Counted from the first letter of the stretch, positions 16,757-26,058 are shown. The stretch is 64,000 bases of DNA from an uncultured Christensenellaceae bacterium (GCA_910588685.1 CAJUPX010000008.1:1-64000); one strand, 5' to 3'. Program-made: numbers and translations. Notes: a model not told the origin generated them from the letters alone.

Positions 16757-16777
16757 AAACAAAAGAGGTTTTGCATT

Positions 16778-19399
16778 ATGATGGAAAAAGTTTACAATCC
16801 CAGGGATTTTGAGGACAGGTTATATAAGGATTGGGAGGAGAACGGCTGTTTTAAAGCCGAGAGAGACGACAGTAAAGTACCTTTTACGGTGATGATGCCG
16901 CCCCCTAATATTACAGGGCAGCTTCATATGGGGCACGCAATGGACGAAACGTTGCAGGATACGGTAGTTCGTTTTAAGCGTATGCAGGGCTATTGCGCTC
17001 TGTGGCTGCCCGGCACCGACCACGCGTCAATTGCCACCGAGGTTAAGGTGGTGGAGCAGATAAAAGCCGAGGGGCTTACCAAAGAGAGCCTCGGCAGGGA
17101 AGGCTTTTTAAAGCGCGTTTGGCAGTGGAAGGACAAGTATAACGCAAGAATAGTGCAGCAGCTCAAAAAGCTCGGCTCGTCCTGCGACTGGTCGCGCCTT
17201 ACCTTTACTATGGATGAAAAATGTTCAAAGGCGGTTAGAGAGGCGTTTTTCAATCTTTACAACAAAAAACTTATTTACAGGGGCAGCCGTATAATTAATT
17301 TGTGCCCCAACTGCAAAACCACGCTTTCCGACGAGGAAGTAAACTATACCGAGGAAAACGGCAATTTCTGGCATATAAAATATTATACCGAGGACGGCGG
17401 CGAATATTTGCAGGTTGCAACCACCCGCCCCGAAACTATGTTCGGCGATACCGCCGTTGCGGTTAATCCCGAGGATAAAAGATATAAGCATTTAATAGGC
17501 AAAAAAGTTATTCTGCCCGTAGTTAACAAGCCCATACCTGTTGTAGGCGACAAGCACGCAGACCCCGAGTTCGGCACCGGCTGCGTTAAAATTACGCCCG
17601 CGCACGACCCCAACGACTTCGAGGTGGGGTTAAGACATAATCTGCCCGTAGTGCGCGTTATGAACGACGACGGTACTATGAACGAAAACGCGGGCAAATA
17701 CGCGGGTATGGATAGGTACGAGTGCAGAAAGGCTCTTGTAAAGCAGCTCGAAGAAGAGGGCTATCTCGTAAAAATCGAGCCGCACGCCCACAACGTCGGG
17801 CATTGCTACCGCTGCGGCGCTACGGTGGAACCGATAGTTTCAAACCAATGGTTCGTTAAAATGGAGAGCCTTGCTCACCCCGCGATACACGCTGTAACCT
17901 ATAAAAAAATTGTGTTTGTACCCGAAAGGTTTGCAAAAACATATTATAACTGGATGGAGAATATCAAGGACTGGTGCATTTCGCGCCAGCTCTGGTGGGG
18001 ACACCGTATTCCCGTCTGGTACTGCGGCGACTGCGGTAAGGAGAGCTGTTCCAAGACCGATTTAACCGTATGTCCACACTGCGGCAGCGGCAACATAAGA
18101 CAGGACGAGGACGTGCTCGACACCTGGTTTTCCGCAGCGCTATGGCCGTTTTCAACGCTCGGCTATCCCGACGATACGTCCGATCTTGAGTATTTTTATC
18201 CCACGGACGTGCTTGTTACGGGCTACGATATAATCTTTTTCTGGGTTGCGCGAATGATATTTTCGGGCATTGAGCATATGCGCAAAGTGCCCTTCCGCGA
18301 CGTGCTTATACACGGACTTGTGCGCGACGAAAAGGGCAGGAAGATGTCAAAGAGCTTAGGCAACGGCGTTGACCCGCTCGAAGTTATAGAAAAATACGGC
18401 GCGGACAGTTTAAGATTTTCGCTTTTGCAGGGCGTTGCTCCCGGCAACGATACGCGCTATTCGGACGCAAAGGTTGAGGCGTGCCGCAACTTTATGAATA
18501 AAATCTGGAATGCGAGCCGTTTTGTAATAATGGGTGCGGAGGGCGCAAAGGTAAAACCGATTTCCGAGGTTAAGCTTACGTCCGCCGATAAATGGATTAT
18601 TTCGCGACTGCAAGCTTCCATTCGCGACGTAACGCTCGCTCTCAATAAATTCGAGTTTGGCATTGCCTGCCAGCTGATGTACGATTTTATGTGGTCGGAT
18701 TTCTGCGACTGGTATATAGAGCTTTCAAAACCCGCGCTGTATTCCGAGGACGCGGTAAAGCGCGGCGGCGCAATTTCGGTTTTAGTGTTCGTGCTCGAAA
18801 ACGCGCTCAAACTTTTACATCCGTTTATTCCGTTTATAACGGACGAAATTTACAGGAATCTGCCCGGTACGAATGGGACTATTATGACTAAGGAGTTCCC
18901 CAGATACAACTCGCGCCTTGCGTATAAAAAGGACGCGCAGGCGTTCGCGGGCGTTATGGAAATAATTTCCGCGGTGCGCGCAGTTAAAAAAGAGGTTGAC
19001 TGTCCGCCTTCAAAAAAGGTTAGCCTGTATATAGTTACAGATAGCAAACGGCTTATATCCGCTAATCAGGACAGTATATTAAAGCTTGCCGGCGCAAAAG
19101 AAATTGTGTTTGTATCTTCCGCGGCGGACGCCGGTGCAAATGCCGTAACTAAGGTGCTGTCGGTAGGCACGGTATATATACCTATGGGCGAGTTGGTGGA
19201 TATAGAAAAAGAAAAGGTTAGGCTTAACGCCGAGCTTGATAAAGTTACGCAGGAGATTGCACGCGCAGACGGCAAGCTCAATAACAAGGGTTTCCTTGCA
19301 AAGGCGCCCAAAAAGCTTGTGGACGACGAGCGCGCAAAGCTCAATACCTATATCGAAATGCGCGAAAAGATATTAAAACAGATTAAAAGTCTTGGTTGA
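16778..19399 (+). CDS. valS: Valine--tRNA ligase
   Basis: The 873-residue enzyme charges tRNA-Val. It shows PPPNITGQLHMGHAMD (HIGH motif as HMGH), the CP1 editing domain with TTRPETMFGDTAVAVNP, zinc-type cysteine pairs (CPNCKTT; CGDCGKESC...CPHCG), KMSKSLGNGVDP and a C-terminal coiled-coil arm (VDIEKEKVRLNAELDKV). The length is normal for bacterial ValRS. AAGAGG precedes the tandem ATG start. No T-box leader is present. Confidence 0.97.
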   Translation: MMEKVYNPRDFEDRLYKDWEENGCFKAERDDSKVPFTVMMPPPNITGQLHMGHAMDETLQDTVVRFKRMQGYCALWLPGTDHASIATEVKVVEQIKAEGLTKESLGREGFLKRVWQWKDKYNARIVQQLKKLGSSCDWSRLTFTMDEKCSKAVREAFFNLYNKKLIYRGSRIINLCPNCKTTLSDEEVNYTEENGNFWHIKYYTEDGGEYLQVATTRPETMFGDTAVAVNPEDKRYKHLIGKKVILPVVNKPIPVVGDKHADPEFGTGCVKITPAHDPNDFEVGLRHNLPVVRVMNDDGTMNENAGKYAGMDRYECRKALVKQLEEEGYLVKIEPHAHNVGHCYRCGATVEPIVSNQWFVKMESLAHPAIHAVTYKKIVFVPERFAKTYYNWMENIKDWCISRQLWWGHRIPVWYCGDCGKESCSKTDLTVCPHCGSGNIRQDEDVLDTWFSAALWPFSTLGYPDDTSDLEYFYPTDVLVTGYDIIFFWVARMIFSGIEHMRKVPFRDVLIHGLVRDEKGRKMSKSLGNGVDPLEVIEKYGADSLRFSLLQGVAPGNDTRYSDAKVEACRNFMNKIWNASRFVIMGAEGAKVKPISEVKLTSADKWIISRLQASIRDVTLALNKFEFGIACQLMYDFMWSDFCDWYIELSKPALYSEDAVKRGGAISVLVFVLENALKLLHPFIPFITDEIYRNLPGTNGTIMTKEFPRYNSRLAYKKDAQAFAGVMEIISAVRAVKKEVDCPPSKKVSLYIVTDSKRLISANQDSILKLAGAKEIVFVSSAADAGANAVTKVLSVGTVYIPMGELVDIEKEKVRLNAELDKVTQEIARADGKLNNKGFLAKAPKKLVDDERAKLNTYIEMREKILKQIKSLG

Positions 19400-19403
19400 T
19401 TGA

Positions 19404-20741
19404 ATGGCAAGTAAAAAACGAATGGCTAAAAAAGCCGCTAAACAGGTAAAAAAACACCCTAAGCTTGTAATTGTTCTTGCGATTTTGCTCGTAATAATTA
19501 TAATTGCGGCAGCCGTGCTGTGGTATTTTAAACCCGAAATTTTTCATAAATTTCTGGGTACCGGTAACCACAGCTGGTCGGAATGGGAGATAACGGAAGC
19601 AACCTGCGGCGCGGACGGCGCTAAAAGCCGCTCTTGCACCGTATGCGGAGAGGAGCAAAGCGAGGTTATCCCCAAAACCGGTAACCATAATATAGTAGAC
19701 GGTAAATGCACCGTTTGCGGTTACATAGTCCCAGAGGGCGGAAGCTTGGAGGGCGTTGAAAATTCCGAATTATCAATACATTTTTTAGAGCTCGGGAATA
19801 AGTTTACCGGCGATTGCACTTTAATAAAATGCGGGGATACGGAAGTGCTTATCGACGCGGGCTCGCGCCAGAATAGCGCTGCTACAATTAAATCTTACGT
19901 TGATAAATACTGTACGGACGGTGTTTTGGAATACGTAATTGCCACACACGCGCATCAGGATCATATCGCGGGCTTTGTCGGCTCCGGCAGCGGAACAGAA
20001 AAATCGGGGATACTTTATCAGTATAAAATAGGTACGCTTATTCAGTTTTCGCTTACTAATGCGACTTCGCAGATTTATCAGAATTATTGCGCCGCTGTCA
20101 AGTATGCAAAAAGCCAAGGAACATCTGTTTATACCGCAAAACAGTGTTGGTACGAAACGGACGGCGCAAAACGTCAATATTATCTTGACGATAATCAAAC
20201 GGTTTCTCTCAATATACTTTATAATTTCTACTACGAAAATACCACTTCGGATGAAAATGATTATTCGGTGTGCACGCTTTTAACGCAACAGACGGAAGAT
20301 AATAATTTTAATTATCTGTTTACCGGAGATTTGGAGGAAAACGGAGAGAGTTATCTTGTAGACAGAAACGAATTACCCGAGGTAGAGCTTTTTAAGGGCG
20401 GGCATCACGGCAGCTACACGGCTACGACTGAAAAGCTTCTGCGCGTGATAAAACCTAAAAACGTAGCTGTTTGTTGCTGTTGCGGAACTACGGAGTATAC
20501 CTCTAATGCGGATAACACGTTTCCTGCACAAGCATTTATCGACAGGGTTTCAAAGTATACTCGTAATATTTATTGCACCACGCTTATGTTGGACTACAAG
20601 GCGGGTGAGTACACTTCGATGAACGGAAATATTATTTTCTATTCGGAGAAAGGTAAGCTGAAATTATACTGTTCTAATAACGACACTGTTTTAAAAGATA
20701 CCGAATGGTTTGCAGAAAACAGGGTTTGGAACGGAGTTTAA
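19404..20741 (+). CDS. Membrane-anchored metallo-beta-lactamase-fold protein (ComEC-type)
   Basis: The 445-residue protein has a basic N-terminus, one membrane segment (about 22-42), a cysteine-rich segment (about 52-107) with CTVCGEE and CTVCGY, and an MBL-fold domain like the C-terminal part of ComEC. That domain has LIDAGSRQNSAATI, the metal motif THAHQDHIAG, a second Asp in FTGDLEENGE and His in GGHHGSY. It lacks the ComEC channel. It is likely a surface nuclease or hydrolase; the substrate is unknown. It starts 4 bases after valS, so it may be co-transcribed. Confidence 0.82.
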   Translation: MASKKRMAKKAAKQVKKHPKLVIVLAILLVIIIIAAAVLWYFKPEIFHKFLGTGNHSWSEWEITEATCGADGAKSRSCTVCGEEQSEVIPKTGNHNIVDGKCTVCGYIVPEGGSLEGVENSELSIHFLELGNKFTGDCTLIKCGDTEVLIDAGSRQNSAATIKSYVDKYCTDGVLEYVIATHAHQDHIAGFVGSGSGTEKSGILYQYKIGTLIQFSLTNATSQIYQNYCAAVKYAKSQGTSVYTAKQCWYETDGAKRQYYLDDNQTVSLNILYNFYYENTTSDENDYSVCTLLTQQTEDNNFNYLFTGDLEENGESYLVDRNELPEVELFKGGHHGSYTATTEKLLRVIKPKNVAVCCCCGTTEYTSNADNTFPAQAFIDRVSKYTRNIYCTTLMLDYKAGEYTSMNGNIIFYSEKGKLKLYCSNNDTVLKDTEWFAENRVWNGV

Positions 20742-20760
20742 AAATATACAGAGGTGAAAT

Positions 20761-21276
20761 ATGAAAAAGAAAATATTTGTTATGACGGCTTGCGCGCTGT
20801 CTTTTGTAATGTGTCTGTTGGGATTTGCGGGCTGCTGGCTTTTTAAAGCTGCCGACAAAGAGTACGAAGTACTTGATATGAAAATTACTTTGACGGACGA
20901 TTTTTATGAATTAGAAAACATAGCCCAGACAGGTTGTTTCCAAAGTCAGAAAGCAATAGTAACCGCGCTTAAAGAGGGCTTTTCAGAATACCCCGGTTTG
21001 GATAGTTATACTCTTATGCAATATACATCCGCAAGCTTGGAAGCGAACGGAATTGATGCGGATATATATCAGCGCGAAGGCAAAAACTATATGTATTTTA
21101 CATATGAGAGGTCGGCGGGCGGCAAGGATTTTTATTATCTTGCCACCACGCACAAAACAGGCGACGCGTTCTGGCTTATCCAGTTCGGCTGCGAAACTAA
21201 AAACAAAGAGGAATTTACCGATAAGTTTTTAAACTGGGCGGATACCGTTACCTTTTCTTCGTACGGGGCGCTCTAA
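20761..21276 (+). CDS. Small lipoprotein, unknown
   Basis: The 171-residue product has a signal peptide with lipobox LGFAGC and a compact alpha/beta domain of about 145 residues. The texts TLTDDFYELENIAQTGCF and YYLATTHKTGDAFWLIQFGC recall PsbP/DUF-type lipoproteins but I cannot name a family. GAGGTG precedes the ATG. It follows the MBL-fold gene by 19 bases and both end at the hairpin at 21293. Confidence 0.75.
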   Translation: MKKKIFVMTACALSFVMCLLGFAGCWLFKAADKEYEVLDMKITLTDDFYELENIAQTGCFQSQKAIVTALKEGFSEYPGLDSYTLMQYTSASLEANGIDADIYQREGKNYMYFTYERSAGGKDFYYLATTHKTGDAFWLIQFGCETKNKEEFTDKFLNWADTVTFSSYGAL

Positions 21277-21292
21277 ATTTTAAGTATAATTA

Positions 21293-21313
21293 AAGCCGGC
21301 ATAAAGCCGGCTT
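21293..21313. terminator. Bidirectional terminator
   Basis: AAGCCGGC/GCCGGCTT, 8 bp with an ATAAA loop, sits between convergent genes with AT-rich flanks on both sides. Confidence 0.8.
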
Positions 21314-21315
21314 AT

Positions 21316-21693
21316 TTACATAATGTTTTCTATATGCATTTTATAAGCGTCGGGCAGGTTTTTGGTAATTTGTTTTAATACCTCAAGCTTGCCGAGCGCG
21401 AGCGTATATTCTCCCGTATAAATGAGTCCGCACGCCTCGTTCAGCCAATAATCTATATAAGAAATATCGTTGTGAGGTACAAAAATATGCAGCTTGGATT
21501 TTTTATCCTCCCAAAGCGACCTTACGGCGTAACCGTCTTCGCGCGTGGCGGTTTTGTTCTCGGTTTTAGAGTAAAGAGTGTCGAGTGCGGACGAAAATTC
21601 TTCAAACTGTTTCCCCGTATATATTTCCGCGAATATAAAAAGCCCTAAAGACAGAGCTATGGCGGTAACGGTGTAAATTATAGCCTTTACCAT
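21316..21693 (-). CDS. DUF4363 family protein
   Basis: The 125-residue protein has one N-terminal membrane segment (about 4-24) and a helical domain with LWEDKKSKLHIFVPHNDISYIDYWLNEA. This matches DUF4363, which is commonly encoded beside YetF/DUF421 genes. Here it overlaps the YetF gene by 7 bases, in the same order. The function is unknown; it probably faces the outside of the membrane with its partner. Confidence 0.85.
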   Translation of the reverse strand: MVKAIIYTVTAIALSLGLFIFAEIYTGKQFEEFSSALDTLYSKTENKTATREDGYAVRSLWEDKKSKLHIFVPHNDISYIDYWLNEACGLIYTGEYTLALGKLEVLKQITKNLPDAYKMHIENIM

Positions 21694-22361
21694 TGTCCTT
21701 TCACCTGTAAATTTAAAATTTTATATTTTTCCCCGCGCTTCTGGAAAAATACTCTGCCCTCGCCGTTTACCGTCATTGCCACAACCTCTTTGAGCTTGGC
21801 GTTTTGTTCTTTTAAAAACGCGCCGAGTTTATCTTCATACAGTCCGCACCGCTCTAAATTTTGTTTGTCGGGCTTGCCGCCGTCAATCAGCATAAGCGGA
21901 AGCGAATAGCCCGCTTTTTCGGGTTTTTCAAACGCGGTAAACTTACCGTTTGCCTCGTAGATGCCGTAATATACGTCGTCTATGTTAAAATATCCGGCGG
22001 AGCGCATACTCTCTATAAGGTCGCTTACGTCCAGATTGTTCTTTTTCAGCTGGTATTCGTCTATGCCGTCGCGGTTTATCACAACCGAAGGTTTGCCGCA
22101 TATAACGTTTTTCATAGGTTTGAACCACAGGTCTAAAAGCCACACAATCTGGTGCAGAATAAAAATAGTGACTATGGCTATAATGCCGTAGAGTATGGGT
22201 ATGGACGAGTCCGCCATAGGTATGCAGGCGAGCTCTGCGATAAGCAGCGTTATTACAAATTCAAAAGGCTGCATTTCGCCTATCTGGCTTTTGCCCATCA
22301 GCCGCATAACAAGCAGCAGCGTTATGAAGATAATAGTTGTACGAATGAAAATCAGCGCCAT
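21687..22361 (-). CDS. YetF/DUF421 family membrane protein
   Basis: The 224-residue protein has the family start (TTIIFITLLLVMRLMGKSQIGEMQPFEFVITLLIAELACIPM), three membrane segments in the first 90 residues, and the cytosolic domain with GKPSVVINRDGIDEYQLKKNNLDVSDLIESMRSAGYFNIDDVYYGIYEANG. Members are linked to spore or envelope physiology but lack a firm biochemical role. The promoter region upstream is where the foreign island begins. Confidence 0.9.
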   Translation of the reverse strand: MALIFIRTTIIFITLLLVMRLMGKSQIGEMQPFEFVITLLIAELACIPMADSSIPILYGIIAIVTIFILHQIVWLLDLWFKPMKNVICGKPSVVINRDGIDEYQLKKNNLDVSDLIESMRSAGYFNIDDVYYGIYEANGKFTAFEKPEKAGYSLPLMLIDGGKPDKQNLERCGLYEDKLGAFLKEQNAKLKEVVAMTVNGEGRVFFQKRGEKYKILNLQVKGQW

Positions 22362-22376
22362 AAAATAAGTATCCGC

Positions 22377-22391
22377 AAAAATTTTTACAAT
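22377..22391. repeat. Left direct repeat flanking the foreign island
   Basis: The 15-base sequence AAAAATTTTTACAAT here is repeated exactly at 26171-26185. Between the copies lies all the foreign-looking DNA. Low complexity of the first ten bases weakens the case. Confidence 0.5.
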
Positions 22392-22408
22392 TGTTGTTAT
22401 AAGATAGG

Positions 22409-24055
22409 TTGAAGAGTTTGTCTATCAATACGAAAGACGTGGACGAATATTGTCAACTCGCCGCCGTGCGTAACAACGACAACTCGGCGGCTATGGCACA
22501 AGGGGTTATGGATAAGGTTGACAAGATTGGAAGTGTTTTGATGAAGCCTATCGGAATGGTAGACCGATTAGTAATAAAGAAACTTTTCGGTGCTTGTCAA
22601 GTGCAAGTAGAGAAGGAAAGCGGATTAAAGATAGGCACGGAAGAAAACAAAAAGAAGGCTGGCGAACTTCTTGAAAAGGTTATCGTAGAAACGCAACAAA
22701 ACTCTATGGCAACCGAGAGGTCGGCTGCAATGCGTTCCGGTAGCGAATTGATGAAAACTCTTACAATGTTCACCGCCGACTCAATGAAGGTATTCGGAAG
22801 AGTGGTGGATTCGCTCGGAGAGGTCTCCGTCTTGAAGGCTAAAATCAAAGAAACTACGGATAGCAAGGTTAGAGCGGAGTTGGAAGAGAAACTCAAAGCG
22901 GCGAAGAAAAAATCCGTCAAATCGGTAGCGGCTCTTGCGACTACGGCGATATTTATGGCTCTCATTGCACAAGCCTTCCGTTGGCTTTACAACAAAGACG
23001 ATGACGATGAAAATATCCCAGCGAATATGGCGATTGACGCTATTGGGAATCTTATGGGTGGTTTGCCTCTCATCAAAGACCTCTACGCAAAACTCACCGA
23101 AGGGTATGACCTCAACAACTATTCCTATTCGGCTCTCAATGATTTGTTTGACGCTTTTTCCGGAACAATTTCAACCGTTACCTCGTTAGCGAAAGGTGAA
23201 GAGGTGAAGCCTTTGAGAACGGTTAAGGAATTATCCTATGCGGTAGGGCAAATATTGGGCTTGCCGACAAGGAACGTCTACAATATCATCTATGGGCTTA
23301 CAAAGAGGATTAGTCCTTCTACGGCTTATGGGTGGGATAGTAACCTCTACAACAAGAACTATTCAACCGACCTCCAAAAAGCGATTGATAATGACGATGA
23401 CGATATGCTGGCGACTATCGTAGGGCTTATGCTCAATGAGAAAGTCGGAGGAATCGACAATTCTTTTGCGAGAGAGGAAATGGATAGGCTCGTGAAGGGC
23501 GGTTACAAGGTGCTTCCGAAAAGCGTAGGAAACACTATCATCTATGACGGCGAAGAGGTGGCGATTACCTCAAAGCAAAGGGAACAATTCAAAAAGGTTT
23601 ACGGCGAGGCAAACAAGGCACTTGCAAGCCTCGTAAATGACAAATCCTATGCCTCTGCGAGCGATGAGGTCAAGGCGAAAGCCGTGAGGTTTATATACGA
23701 TATTTATTACAACCTTGCGATAGAGGATTTGCTTGGGGTTGACCTCGAAACGAAGAATATTCTCTTCGCAAAGGCTATCGATATATCTTCGCTTGCGATA
23801 ATCGTTGCAACGGCGAGAAGTCTGGAAGCCGACACCGACAAGAAGGGGAATGTCATTTCCGGGTCGAGAAAGAAAAAGGTGCAAACTTATATCAATTCTC
23901 TCGGATTGAAGGCGGCTCAAAAGTATATGATTATGGGGTATCTCGGATATTCCAACAAATACGGACAGCAACAAGTTAAAAGTTACATTCAAAGGCTATC
24001 GCTTACGAAGTCCGAGAAAGAAAAACTCTATGAATATAGCGGTTATGCCGCATAG
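22409..24055 (+). CDS. Phage-like large structural or polyvalent protein, C-terminal fragment
   Basis: The frame is open from 22403 and the only early start is TTG 22409 with no ribosome site, so the N-terminus looks cut off at the island edge. The 548 residues contain a hydrophobic stretch (VAALATTAIFMALIAQAF), an acidic DDDDE turn, and a helical C-terminus ending KLYEYSGYAA. This recalls C-terminal regions of very large phage or conjugative-element proteins (for example domains named large polyvalent protein-associated); that is recall, not a search. It is probably non-functional. Confidence 0.55.
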   Translation: MKSLSINTKDVDEYCQLAAVRNNDNSAAMAQGVMDKVDKIGSVLMKPIGMVDRLVIKKLFGACQVQVEKESGLKIGTEENKKKAGELLEKVIVETQQNSMATERSAAMRSGSELMKTLTMFTADSMKVFGRVVDSLGEVSVLKAKIKETTDSKVRAELEEKLKAAKKKSVKSVAALATTAIFMALIAQAFRWLYNKDDDDENIPANMAIDAIGNLMGGLPLIKDLYAKLTEGYDLNNYSYSALNDLFDAFSGTISTVTSLAKGEEVKPLRTVKELSYAVGQILGLPTRNVYNIIYGLTKRISPSTAYGWDSNLYNKNYSTDLQKAIDNDDDDMLATIVGLMLNEKVGGIDNSFAREEMDRLVKGGYKVLPKSVGNTIIYDGEEVAITSKQREQFKKVYGEANKALASLVNDKSYASASDEVKAKAVRFIYDIYYNLAIEDLLGVDLETKNILFAKAIDISSLAIIVATARSLEADTDKKGNVISGSRKKKVQTYINSLGLKAAQKYMIMGYLGYSNKYGQQQVKSYIQRLSLTKSEKEKLYEYSGYAA

Positions 24056-24057
24056 AA

Positions 24058-24087
24058 AAAGAGCAAGGATTAAGTTCCTTGCTCTTT
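24058..24087. terminator. Bidirectional terminator inside the island
   Basis: A 12-bp perfect stem AAAGAGCAAGGA/TCCTTGCTCTTT with a 6-base loop. It overlaps the last codons of the minus-strand gene at 24070. Confidence 0.85.
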
Positions 24088-24690
24088 GATTTTATCTTTT
24101 ATCATATCTTCAAAATATGCGTTTTGAAATAGTTCGTTTGGGGTAGTGCGTTCAAGTTCGTCAAGTGCTTCATTATCATCAAGCACTTCCAACATTCCAC
24201 ATATAACTTTTTCAAATGGAGTATCTGGGAACGAGTTCTCCATTCCATAAACATAAAACATTGTGATAGCAAAACAACTCTTTCCGATAGAAGATATGAT
24301 TGCTTTTGCTTTTTCGTCTTTGTCGGTGTCGGCTGTTAAGAAGAAAGAGCCGTGATTCGTTTCCTCATTTTCTATTAAATGGCGAATCTTCAATTCTATT
24401 ATATCTCTTTTTCTATCAAACTCCGATTCCATACCGACGCTTTTTGTGGTATCTTCGCCCATATCCATATAGTACGAGACGAGCATATTTCTTGCAAGTT
24501 CAAGAGGGGGTACGGCAGGTCGGTCTTTGTAATGGATAGTAATTTTGGGCTTTTGTTGAATTTCGATAGGTTGATTTTGCTCTATCTTTTCATCTCGCTT
24601 CTTCCCAATATGTTCCCCAACGACTTTACAAATAAGGGCAAGTAGACCAAATCCGACAACTATTGCGACAATTTCTCCGACTATTTCCAT
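24070..24690 (-). CDS. Membrane-anchored protein, unknown
   Basis: The 206-residue protein has one N-terminal membrane segment (about 4-24), a charged linker and a helical cytosolic domain (RNMLVSYYMDMGEDTTKSV, then FAITMFYVYGMENSFPDTPFEKVICGMLEVLDD). No motif is recognised. A GGAGG site sits before the ATG at 24690. Its codon choice matches the rest of the island, so it is probably cargo. Confidence 0.7.
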   Translation of the reverse strand: MEIVGEIVAIVVGFGLLALICKVVGEHIGKKRDEKIEQNQPIEIQQKPKITIHYKDRPAVPPLELARNMLVSYYMDMGEDTTKSVGMESEFDRKRDIIELKIRHLIENEETNHGSFFLTADTDKDEKAKAIISSIGKSCFAITMFYVYGMENSFPDTPFEKVICGMLEVLDDNEALDELERTTPNELFQNAYFEDMIKDKIKEQGT

Positions 24691-24875
24691 AAGGATATAC
24701 CTCCGGAAATAGTTTGTGGAATTGAGCCTATTGTGGATAACTCAATTTTTCGGGGGGGGGTAACTTTTTAGAGATTCGTTTTTCCATAGAAATACCTCAA
24801 AAAATATGTATAACTTATTATACCATACAAGGCTATAAAAGGCAATATTTTGAGGCTTGTTTTCTATAAAAGGTC

Positions 24876-24904
24876 TTGAAAAATTCTATATAATATGGTA
24901 TAAT
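24876..24904 (+). promoter_or_regulatory. Promoter of the transposase gene
   Basis: TTGAAA (24876-24881), 17 bases and TATAAT (24899-24904), then AGGAGGTGA before the ATG at 24926. Confidence 0.7.
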
Positions 24905-24925
24905 AAATATAGGAGGTGAAGATAA

Positions 24926-25927
24926 ATGAAAGGGATAAAATACAAGGCAAATCAAAAACTCAAAGCCCTTCAAATGCTCGAAGAAACGCACGATATTGAC
25001 TATGTAGCGGCGAAAACAAAATGCGACGTTTGCACTATATATCGTTGGAAAAAGAGATATGACGGAACGCTTGCAAGTCTTGAAAATATCTCCTCTCGCC
25101 CTCATACTCCACACCCTAATTCGCACACGCAAGAAGAGGTTGAGTGGATTGAGGCAATCCTCAAAGAGAATCCCGGCATAAGTTATTCGGAGGCTTATGG
25201 TATATTGAGAGCGGAGAAGGCTTATAGTAGGACTTACTTCGGTTTCTATCAGTACATAGTGAAGCATAATCTTCGTCATACACAAGAGAGAGAAAAGTAT
25301 GTTCCAAAGCCCTACGACACGCCTTTAATGCTCGGAATGAAAATGCAAATGGACGTCAAATATGTACCGAGAGAGTGTAACAAGGGAGAGTTCTCGGAAG
25401 AGTGGTTATTCCAATACACGATGATTGACGAGGCAACGAGAGAACGCTTCATCTACCCGTACAAAGAGCATTGCGGATTCTCCACGGTGGACTTTATCAA
25501 GAGAGCGATAGTTCACTTCGGATATATCCCGGAAGTCATTCAAACGGACAATGGCACGGAGTTCACGAATCCCAAAGGCACCGGAGAGGGGAAAGTTCAT
25601 ATCGTAGACAAACTTCTCAACAAACTCGGAATCAAGCACCAACTCATAAGAGCCTACACTCCGAGACACAATGGCAAGGTTGAGAGAAGTCATCGTTCCG
25701 ACCAAGAATGTTTTTATAATTCTTTGACATTCTACTCCTTCGAGGAACTCCGAGAGAAGATGAAGGATTGGTTGATTCGCTATAACAATCGACCTCACTC
25801 TTCATTGAGAGATAAAAATGGGAAGAGGGCTTGGCAATCTCCCATACAAAAGAGAGAAGAACTTCTCGAAGAGATTAGGGAACACAAGGAACTCTACCAT
25901 ATAAGATTTTTGAAGAAAGCAGCATAG
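24926..25927 (+). CDS. DDE transposase / integrase core protein (IS481-like)
   Basis: The 333-residue protein has an N-terminal HTH (ALQMLEETHDIDYVAAKTKCDVCTIYRWKKRY), a second helical region and an rve-type catalytic core with D143 (MQMDVKY), D208 (IQTDNGTEF) and E253 (HNGKVERSHR), then the usual RYNNRPHSSL. All three catalytic residues are present and length is normal for IS481-type enzymes. No clear terminal inverted repeats flank the gene, so it may be a solitary gene in the island rather than a complete insertion sequence. Confidence 0.85.
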   Translation: MKGIKYKANQKLKALQMLEETHDIDYVAAKTKCDVCTIYRWKKRYDGTLASLENISSRPHTPHPNSHTQEEVEWIEAILKENPGISYSEAYGILRAEKAYSRTYFGFYQYIVKHNLRHTQEREKYVPKPYDTPLMLGMKMQMDVKYVPRECNKGEFSEEWLFQYTMIDEATRERFIYPYKEHCGFSTVDFIKRAIVHFGYIPEVIQTDNGTEFTNPKGTGEGKVHIVDKLLNKLGIKHQLIRAYTPRHNGKVERSHRSDQECFYNSLTFYSFEELREKMKDWLIRYNNRPHSSLRDKNGKRAWQSPIQKREELLEEIREHKELYHIRFLKKAA

Positions 25928-25947
25928 CATAAAGCCTCTTCATCGAA

Positions 25948-25965
25948 GTCCTCAATATTGAGGAC
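25948..25965. repeat. Perfect 18-bp palindrome after the transposase gene
   Basis: GTCCTCAATATTGAGGAC reads the same on both strands with no loop. It lies 21 bases after the transposase stop. A loop-free palindrome is a better protein site than a hairpin. Confidence 0.6.
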
Positions 25966-26027
25966 GGATTCACTATGCCGTAGTATGCCGTTTTCTTGAC
26001 TTTCGCTTCAAAATTTGCTATACTTAC

Positions 26028-26058
26028 CACCGTCATCATTGCGTTGGACGGTGTTTTT
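26028..26058 (+). terminator. Terminator near the right end of the island
   Basis: CACCGTC (26028-26034) pairs with GACGGTG (26047-26053) over a 12-base loop, followed by TTTTTT. Confidence 0.75.

Noticed and set aside
16706-16777. T-box before valS or TPP riboswitch before the importer gene
   Set aside because: The divergent gap is only 72 bases and is filled by a promoter; neither structure fits.
24852-25938. GAGGCTT...CTAT and ATAG...AAGCCTC as terminal inverted repeats of an insertion sequence
   Set aside because: Only about 11 of 16 bases match and the right copy would overlap the transposase stop codon, so this is too weak to call.
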